Below, in pieces: positions 58,695 to 64,000 of a stretch of DNA of 64,000 bases. The position numbers were made by a program, and so were the translations under genes. Position 1 is the first letter of the stretch. Each line of letters opens with the position of its first letter. The notes under the pieces were generated by a model. It worked only from the letters and a program-made list of their open reading frames with translations, did no database searches and was not told the DNA's origin. This DNA comes from Enterococcus dispar ATCC 51266 (lineage in GTDB: Bacteria > Bacillota > Bacilli > Lactobacillales > Enterococcaceae). The stretch spans positions 799,707 through 863,706 of the forward strand of contig NZ_KE136354.1 of assembly GCF_000406945.1 (NCBI RefSeq), read 5' to 3'.

Positions 58695-59276
58695 ATGAAC
58701 TTAGACTTAGAGGCCAAAACAGCACCGATAACTATTCGCAACGTAACAGAGACTGAATTACAACGTTTGTGGGAAATAAGCTATGGTCCCAAAGCGGATT
58801 TAACGTGGAAAAATTTTGATGGTCCTTATTTTAACGATCCGATTCTCTCATGGGAAGAGTATAAAGAAGGATTTGGCTGCCGTTTTTTAAATGACACAAA
58901 TGGGGGTGTAATCTTTTTTGAAAATGAGATGGTCGGTGTTGTAACGGCATATTTTGAAGATGGCAAGTTAAAACGGTGGTTGGAATTTGGTATTGCGATT
59001 TATCACCCACACAATTGGAATAAGGGAATCGGAAGTAAAGCTGCCGATTTATGGATAAAACATTTATTTCAATGTTATCCCGAGATTGAGCGGGTCGGCT
59101 ACACCACTTGGTCTGGGAATGACCGGATGATGGCATTGGGTGAAAAAATTGGTATGAAAAGAGAAGCGCAAATTCGGAAAGTTCGTTATTGGCAAGGACA
59201 ATTTTGGGATTCCATGAAGTATGGCATTTTAAGAGAAGAAGTAAAATTTGGCCAAAAGGTATTTTCAAATGTCTAA
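58695..59276 (+). CDS. GNAT family N-acetyltransferase (RimJ/RimL-like)
   Basis: A 193-residue GNAT protein with N-terminal IRNVTETELQRLWEIS, a central GVVTAYFEDGKLKRWLEFGIAIYHPHNWNKGIGSKAADLWIKHLF that contains the acetyl-CoA loop NKGIGS, and a C-terminal GYTTWSGNDRMMALGEKIGMKREAQIRKVRYWQGQFWDSMKYGIL typical of RimJ/RimL relatives. Substrate unknown. AAGGAGG precedes the ATG. The end overlaps the kinase-like gene by eight bases, so the two are probably coupled. Confidence 0.88.
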   Translation: MNLDLEAKTAPITIRNVTETELQRLWEISYGPKADLTWKNFDGPYFNDPILSWEEYKEGFGCRFLNDTNGGVIFFENEMVGVVTAYFEDGKLKRWLEFGIAIYHPHNWNKGIGSKAADLWIKHLFQCYPEIERVGYTTWSGNDRMMALGEKIGMKREAQIRKVRYWQGQFWDSMKYGILREEVKFGQKVFSNV

Positions 59277-59739
59277 GCTAATTATTTTACGCGGAAATTC
59301 CGGCAGTGGTAAAACTACTATTGCAAAAACACTACGCAATAATTTTCCCAATGGCTATATCATGACAATTGGACAAGATGAAATCCGTCGTGAAATATTA
59401 AATGTAAAAGATACTCCTGATAATTTAACCGTTTCTGTAATTAAAAATCTCGCTTTATTTGGTCGTGAACATTATCCAGTTGTCATTATCGAAGGAATTT
59501 TAAATCGGGGGATATATGGCAACATGCTTGAAGAACTAGCTCTTTTTTTTGAACAGACGGATTGTTACTATTTTGACCTTACTTTTAGTGATACTGTAGC
59601 CCGCCATCAAACAAGAAAACATCTCACCACATTTACTACTTGTGATATGGCTAGATGGTGGTTAGCAGACGATTATTTAGGTTTTGCTGATGAAACACTC
59701 TTTACAGCAGAAATGACAAAAAAACAATCGTGGATATGA
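59269..59739 (+). CDS. P-loop kinase-like protein
   Basis: A 156-residue P-loop NTPase with Walker A LRGNSGSGKTTIAKTL at about 5-20, a QDEIRREIL segment, VVIIEGILNRG as Walker B, and a lid-like region RHQTRKHLTTF. The arrangement resembles small-molecule kinases such as gluconate or uridine kinases and antibiotic phosphotransferases. No substrate can be assigned. ATG 59269 overlaps the acetyltransferase gene. Coupling to an acetyltransferase hints at a role in modifying a small molecule. Confidence 0.75.
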   Translation: MSKLIILRGNSGSGKTTIAKTLRNNFPNGYIMTIGQDEIRREILNVKDTPDNLTVSVIKNLALFGREHYPVVIIEGILNRGIYGNMLEELALFFEQTDCYYFDLTFSDTVARHQTRKHLTTFTTCDMARWWLADDYLGFADETLFTAEMTKKQSWI

Positions 59740-59955
59740 TAATGGCAAGATTATCGGAAAAATAAGAAAGGGCAGCCTCACAAATGTTGTAAAAAAAGAT
59801 AATTCTTAAATTAGACGTGATAAATCAATAGACTTCAATAGATAGCAAATTATCAAAATTAGTTTTTAAGTGAACATTTTCGTGCTTTTTGATAGAGAAA
59901 ATTCCATGATATGCTTGAAAGCAAGCCTTAACATTTTATGCAAAGGAGTTTTGTA

Positions 59956-60234
59956 ATGTTAAAAAAAATTTCAGAAAAGATTGGATATACAAAATTAGTT
60001 TATGATCGCGTTAGTAAGAAACTAAGGACTAATTACACAAAAAAACAAATTGAAGAATTAGTAGAGGCAATTTTAAACGATAACCAAACAAAGCTAAGTC
60101 GCGTAGGAAAAAATTATTATCTCTGGCATTCTGAAAAACATATTCAGCTCACAATAAATGCTAGCAGTTATCGCTTAATTACGGCAGACAGACAAGAAAA
60201 AATTCCTATATCCAAAAAGTCAGCAAAATCTTAA
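59956..60234 (+). CDS. DUF3781 family protein
   Basis: A 92-residue protein. The stretch LSRVGKNYYLWHSEKHIQLT followed by INASSYRLITADR is the DUF3781 signature, of unknown function. CAAAGGAG lies before ATG 59956. The TAA stop overlaps the start of a broken ORF (TAATG), which suggests the two were once translationally coupled. Confidence 0.75.
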   Translation: MLKKISEKIGYTKLVYDRVSKKLRTNYTKKQIEELVEAILNDNQTKLSRVGKNYYLWHSEKHIQLTINASSYRLITADRQEKIPISKKSAKS

Positions 60235-60657
60235 TGGCCTAAGCACTTAACACATGCAGAACATCTAGTTTATTTAGATAGTGAAGCAAAAGAACTAGCT
60301 CAACTTTTAACTGGGGAGAAAACCACGATTACGCGGGGAGCAGCTGGACGAAAATCACCATTAGGAGGGCAGGCAAAAGTAGGGGAGAGTATCTACTTTG
60401 TCGAAACTGGTGGAAATTTTAACGTTGAATATCACGGAATAATAAAAAAAGTCACTTGAAGAATCTACACAATTTATAAAAAAATACGCTAAACAACTGC
60501 AACTATCTGCAAAACAAGAGCAAAGATGGTTGGGAAGGAAATATTTAGTAGTCTATGAAATTAGTCATTTAGAAAAAATTCTTCCTTTTCAATATAAGCA
60601 AGAAAAAATATGGATGATTGGATTATTGCCGAAAATATCATGACACTTGCACAATAA
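60234..60657 (+). pseudogene. Decayed small gene (PUA/ASCH-like), at least three frame breaks
   Basis: Coding sense survives across three frames. ATG 60234 meets TAA after two codons. The +1-type frame from 60235 then reads WPKHLTHAEHLVYLDSEAKE, continues with TITRGAAGRKSPLGGQAKVG and ESIYFVETGG, and stops at TGA 60457-60459. The next frame reads KKSLEESTQFIKKYAKQL and LGRKYLVVYEISHLEKILPF. A final shift at about 60605 gives NMDDWIIAENIMTLAQ and TAA at 60655-60657. The two later breaks lie in A-runs. The intact protein would be about 140 residues with an RGAAGRKSPLGG core that looks like a small PUA/ASCH-type RNA-binding fold, which is a guess. Confidence 0.7.
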
Positions 60658-60837
60658 AAATAGGCTCCAGGGGTTACTCAGATGAACCCTCCTAAAACTT
60701 TATTTGCCGCTTAAAGTTCCATGACGGTTTTATTGCTTAAATATTCTTTTTGAAAACTATTTCACGAAAATTTCGTTATCTAAATGAAAATTTTATTAAT
60801 TGTTGGTGAAACTGCGCTAAAATCCACATTTTAGTAG
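60658..60837. other. Intergenic AT-rich stretch upstream of the permease promoter
   Basis: No gene is seen. A short inverted repeat ACGAAAATTTCGT near 60763-60775 is the only structured element and could be an operator, without further support. Confidence 0.3.
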
Positions 60838-60866
60838 TTGAAGATTCTTTTAAAAATAACTATGAT
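60838..60866 (+). promoter_or_regulatory. Promoter of the amino acid permease gene
   Basis: TTGAAG at 60838-60843 and TATGAT at 60861-60866 with a 17-base spacer, about 35 bases before the ATG. Confidence 0.7.
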
Positions 60867-60903
60867 ATAGAAGTTGCAATTTATTATTTAAAGGAGTTTT
60901 CTT

Positions 60904-62367
60904 ATGAGTCAAAATCAAAAACAAATGCGGTGGTTCACCGTTGGCTTAATTGCTTTTAATATGGTTTGGGGCCTGGGAAATGTAGTGAATAACTATGCCC
61001 AACAAGGAATTTCAGTAGTAACTTCATGGATTCTTATTTTAGCACTATATTTTATCCCCTACGCTTTAATTGTTGGCCAATTGGGTTCAACTTTTAAAAG
61101 CAGTAAAGGTGGCGTGAGCTCTTGGGTGGAAAATACATCAACCAAACGCTTGGCCTATTATGCGGCATGGACTTATTGGGTCGTACATATTCCATACCTT
61201 GCGCAAAAGCCACAAGCAATTTTAATTGCACTAGGATGGGCTGTTCAAGGGAATGGCGATATGGTCTCTAATATGTCGATGACGACGATTGCTTTACTAA
61301 GTTTAGTTATTTTCTTGCTATTTTTATTCTTATCAACAAAAGGATTGACGACATTAAAAGTCATCGGTGGTTTAGCCGGTACTGCAATGTTTGTAATGTC
61401 GATTTTATTTATTCTATTAGCTGTAGGCGCCCCTGCAGTAAGTAAAGGAATGGAATTTGCTACTCCAGATATGGGGAATATTAAAACCTACATTCCAAAA
61501 TTTGACTTCTCTTATTTTACTACGATTTCAATGTTAGTTTTTGCCGTAGGGGGAGCAGAAAAAATCTCGCCTTACGTTAACCAGACAAAAAATCCGGCGA
61601 AAGAATTTCCACGCGGTATGTTCTTATTAGCGGGTATGGTAGGGGTATCTGCTGTTTTAGGTTCAGTAGCAATGGGTATGCTTTTTGCAAGTAATAATAT
61701 TCCAGCAGACTTAATGCGAAATGGCGCTTATAGTGCCTTTCAACAATTAGGCAATTATTACGGTGTAGGTAACCTGTTAATGATTATTTACGCTTTAACC
61801 AATACAATTGGTCAAATTTCTGCCTTGGCATTTTCTATTGATGCACCATTACAAATTTTACTTGCTGACGCTGATCCGATGTTTGTACCAAATTGGTTGC
61901 GGAAACGTTCTGCCAAAGGAACATTGGTAAATGGGTATTTATTAACAGGTATTTTAGTTAGTGTTATCATTTTATTACCAATTCTAGGGATTGGTAATAC
62001 AGATGAACTGGTAAAATGGATGACAAATCTTAACTCTGTGGTAATGCCAATGCGTTACTTGTGGGTATTCTTTGCTTATATGATGTTAAATAAAGCGTGG
62101 AAAAACTATCAATCTGAATACAAATTCTTAAAAAATCCAAAACTTGGCTTTATTGCTGGTACTTGGTGTTTTGCATTTACAGCTTTTGCCTGTGTCTTAG
62201 GAATGGTGCCAAAATTGGATTACGCAACAAATCCAAAAGCTTGGTGGTTCCAATTAATGACTAATATCTTAACACCAATCGTCCTAATCTTGTTAGGCAT
62301 GATTTTACCTGCGATTGCACGACGGGATAAAGATAAAACAGCAATGCCTGAATTAAAAGAAATTTAA
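60904..62367 (+). CDS. APC family amino acid permease (YjeM-like)
   Basis: A 487-residue transporter with about twelve membrane segments. The N-terminus (RWFTVGLIAFNMVWGLGNVVNNYAQQG), SMLVFAVGGAEKISPYVNQTKNPAKEFPRG and the charged C-terminal RRDKDKTAMPELKEI match the glutamate:GABA antiporter/YjeM branch of the APC superfamily. Substrate is not predicted. AAAGGAG is upstream. It is a single gene between its own promoter and terminator. Confidence 0.88.
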   Translation: MSQNQKQMRWFTVGLIAFNMVWGLGNVVNNYAQQGISVVTSWILILALYFIPYALIVGQLGSTFKSSKGGVSSWVENTSTKRLAYYAAWTYWVVHIPYLAQKPQAILIALGWAVQGNGDMVSNMSMTTIALLSLVIFLLFLFLSTKGLTTLKVIGGLAGTAMFVMSILFILLAVGAPAVSKGMEFATPDMGNIKTYIPKFDFSYFTTISMLVFAVGGAEKISPYVNQTKNPAKEFPRGMFLLAGMVGVSAVLGSVAMGMLFASNNIPADLMRNGAYSAFQQLGNYYGVGNLLMIIYALTNTIGQISALAFSIDAPLQILLADADPMFVPNWLRKRSAKGTLVNGYLLTGILVSVIILLPILGIGNTDELVKWMTNLNSVVMPMRYLWVFFAYMMLNKAWKNYQSEYKFLKNPKLGFIAGTWCFAFTAFACVLGMVPKLDYATNPKAWWFQLMTNILTPIVLILLGMILPAIARRDKDKTAMPELKEI

Positions 62368-62372
62368 CCAAT

Positions 62373-62407
62373 AAAAGCTGCTGATCACATACGATCAGCA
62401 GCTTTTT
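62373..62407 (+). terminator. Intrinsic terminator after the permease gene
   Basis: AAAAGCTGCTGATC (62373-62386) pairs with GATCAGCAGCTTTT (62393-62406), with T's at the end. Confidence 0.88.
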
Positions 62408-62464
62408 AAAAATGAAAAAAACTTACAATAGGCGGGGGAGTAACATTATATTTTACTGACGGTT

Positions 62465-62904
62465 TCAATCATCTTTGTTAGAGTTTATTTTTGAATCTTT
62501 AATAAGTTGAATTAGCTTATTTTCTAGCCCAAAGTTCAACGTTTATAGCTTAGTTGCAATTTCTTTTGCAGATTCTGTAAAGTAGCTATTCGTTACAACG
62601 AACGCGTTATCTAAAGAATAAAAACCGATGCCTGGACATATTTTTTGGTTCGCTTTATTGTCAACTTTATTTTTTGGCGCTTACATTAAATGCCGATTTT
62701 AACCGATCTGAATACACTGAAGTAACTTTTACATTTTCATAATTAAGCTTTTCCAGTAAAAACGCTAGATATTCTTCAAACTCGTTTCCAGCCATTGTAT
62801 CAATTAAACTTAATTGCGTATTGGCAAAACGGCGCCTTTTGGAAACTATAGAAATTAGTTCAGCTAAAAAGTAGAATCAAATTATCTTTTTTCATAATAA
62901 TCAT
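62465..62904 (-). pseudogene. Decayed Mrr-family restriction endonuclease gene
   Basis: Read on the minus strand, pieces of an Mrr-type endonuclease survive. One frame gives SLIDTMAGNEFEEYLAFLLE followed by KLNYENVKVTSVYSDRLKS, matching the usual start of the domain (the IDxMxGxEFExxLAxLL pattern). It stops at TAA after SAKK. The adjacent frame gives VDNKANQKICPGIGFYSLD then AFVVTNSYFTESAKEIATKL, the VGNKAVQE...VVTNSxFTxSAxELA end of the family. The middle section with the expected catalytic D...QxK residues is deleted, and further stops and a frame break lie upstream (62865-62904). The gene is dead. Confidence 0.75.
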
Positions 62905-63019
62905 GCGCAAACTAATTTATTTTAACAAAAGTATAGCATAGTCTAAATAGCGAAAAGATATAAAGGATACACAGAAATAGGGGCAAAAAATAGGCTTATC
63001 AGCTCTTAATTTAAATTAT

Positions 63020-63050
<31 letters not shown>

Positions 63051-63112
63051 AAAATAAAAAAATATTGTTAAATACGCGGATTTTCCTTTATTTTACTCTT
63101 CCCTTTCAAAAT

Positions 63113-63206
63113 ATGCTGCTGCATTTAGAAACTGTTAAATGCAGTAGCTCTTTGAACACTAAGCTGATAATCATTTTTAGTGTTCAAAGAGACAGCAACA
63201 TTTTTT
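63113..63206. repeat. Double-hairpin (cruciform-like) element beside dif
   Basis: Two hairpins sit in tandem. CTGCATTTA (63119-63127) pairs with TAAATGCAG (63136-63144), and CTCTTTGAACACTAA (63148-63162) is a perfect 15-base match to TTAGTGTTCAAAGAG (63177-63191). An outer pairing ATGCTGCTG (63113-63121) with CAGCAACAT (63193-63201) could close both, and six T's follow. It may be a terminator or a small structured RNA. No gene lies just upstream on the plus strand. Confidence 0.6.
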
Positions 63207-63244
63207 CGTCACTGAAGCTATTTAAACAAAATAATCATTTCAAA

Positions 63245-63273
63245 TCCAAGTAAAATCTACTTGGAAATTTTTT
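63245..63273 (+). terminator. Terminator-like hairpin between dif and the ECF S-component gene
   Basis: TCCAAGTA (63245-63252) pairs with TACTTGGA (63258-63265), followed by AATTTTTT. No plus-strand gene is evident upstream. The rest of 63274-63418 shows nothing recognisable. Confidence 0.55.
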
Positions 63274-63418
63274 AGAGTTAATTTTTCAATTAATATTCCA
63301 TTCCTAAGTTTCAAAACTCAACCAAAAAATAGTCAATTTCAAGTAGTCATTCCAATCTTATAATGAAGATTAATAATGTATCCTATTATGGATATTATTA
63401 ACTCATTTGAGGCATTTA

Positions 63419-63913
63419 TTAAGAATTATATTTTAAACGGTTCCCAGTAGCCTTTTTTAATATTTTAACTAACGGTATTGCGACAATAACCCCAAAGCCA
63501 GCTTGACAAAAATTACTTGGAATTGAAGCAATTCCAGCGCCAAATCCATAAAGTAAATTAGTAGCTAGCGCATAACCTACTACCATAATAATCGCCCCCA
63601 GGATAAGGCCCAATACTTTTGCAACATTCTTTTGTTGAAAAAAATATCCAAACATAAAACCTTCTAAGCCGTGAATCACTAAGGAGAAAAAAATCCATTG
63701 AGGATACCCTGCTAATAAATCAATAAAACCTCCGCTAATGGCCCCAACAAAAAGACCTGCAATCGGTCCAAATAATAAAGCGGTCACCGCAATACCCACA
63801 TCACACAAAGTCACTATTCCATTAGTTCCTGGTATTGGAATAACCACAACTAACGAAATGGCTGTAATCAAAGCTGATAAAATGGCATAGTGAGATATTT
63901 TTTTTATTTCCAT
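63419..63913 (-). CDS. ECF transporter S component (vitamin-type)
   Basis: A 164-residue membrane protein with about six segments. The block VVVIPIPGTNGIVTLCDVGIAVTALLFGPIAGLFVGAISGGFIDLLAGYPQW is typical of substrate-binding S components of energy-coupling factor importers, which share an EcfAA'T module encoded elsewhere. The vitamin or precursor bound cannot be deduced. A GGGGGGAG ribosome site precedes the ATG at 63913 on the minus strand. The remaining 87 bases to the window end show no complete riboswitch. It is the first intact gene to the right of dif and reads towards it. Confidence 0.88.
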   Translation of the reverse strand: MEIKKISHYAILSALITAISLVVVIPIPGTNGIVTLCDVGIAVTALLFGPIAGLFVGAISGGFIDLLAGYPQWIFFSLVIHGLEGFMFGYFFQQKNVAKVLGLILGAIIMVVGYALATNLLYGFGAGIASIPSNFCQAGFGVIVAIPLVKILKKATGNRLKYNS

Positions 63914-64000
63914 TTTTCTCCCCCCGCTTTCCTAAATAAATTGATTATGTTCTATTTAATATTTCGTTCGTAATAGACACTTCCAAACTCTTTTGTTACC

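Noticed and set aside
63065-63253. A plus-strand 62-residue ORF beside dif.
   Set aside because: It starts with TTG without a ribosome site and runs through both hairpins and into the terminator-like stem. Its composition is not protein-like.

Overview
The window looks like chromosomal DNA from a low-GC Gram-positive of the Enterococcaceae. Supporting observations are the ypsA-gpsB-rnpB-ypsC block with a type B RNase P RNA, an ebsA-like gene, an eight-gene aromatic amino acid operon followed by a psr-type LytR-CpsA-Psr gene, an RqcH/EfbA homologue, a T-box in front of alaS and a PyrR-controlled pyrimidine operon. No prophage, insertion sequence, CRISPR array, tRNA or rRNA gene was seen. The species cannot be named from the sequence alone.

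Layout. 0-9 kb: division (gpsB), rnpB, an rRNA methyltransferase, an M32 carboxypeptidase, an HD phosphohydrolase, a short gene split at a -1 slippery heptamer, a VanZ-RDD fusion and a CshB-like helicase. 9-20 kb: an FGE-like protein, T-box/alaS, a CDF transporter, cardiolipin synthase, RNase HI, EbsA, a HEPN-like/CBS protein, lspA and an RluD-type synthase. 19.4-29.9 kb: the pyrimidine operon pyrR-pyrB-pyrC-carA-carB-pyrK-pyrD-pyrF-pyrE behind one PyrR attenuator, without pyrP. 30-35 kb: an ECF-type sigma factor, a possible membrane partner and an alpha-carbonic anhydrase, then rqcH and DUF1622 on the minus strand. 35.2-46.5 kb: a tryptophan-type ABC transporter and the shikimate/Phe/Tyr operon. 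46.6-58.4 kb: psr, degV, a two-gene AAA/VWA cluster, a heterodimeric ABC exporter and an ABC-F protein. 58.7-64 kb: small accessory genes, two decayed genes, an amino acid permease, a dif site and an ECF transporter S component.

The most striking regulatory feature is a pair of related leader-peptide attenuators 3 kb apart. The first (Trp-x-Phe-Trp peptide) precedes the trpXYZ-type transporter. The second (Tyr-Tyr-Phe-Gly-Tyr-Phe peptide) precedes the aro/tyrA/pheA operon. In both, the stop codon is followed at once by a segment that can start a chain of mutually exclusive hairpins (1:2, 2:3, 3:4, 4:5) ending in a terminator, and a second strong terminator follows. The cell appears to tune Trp uptake and Phe/Tyr synthesis with the same RNA device. 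No Trp biosynthesis gene is present in the window.

At 63022-63049 there is a near-perfect match to the Bacillus dif site, which puts the right end of the window at the replication terminus. Most genes to its left read rightwards, towards dif, and the one intact gene to its right reads leftwards. Two genes within 3 kb of dif are broken. Several reading-frame breaks (5078-5084, about 60450 and about 60605) lie in homopolymer runs, so sequencing error must be excluded before they are treated as biological.
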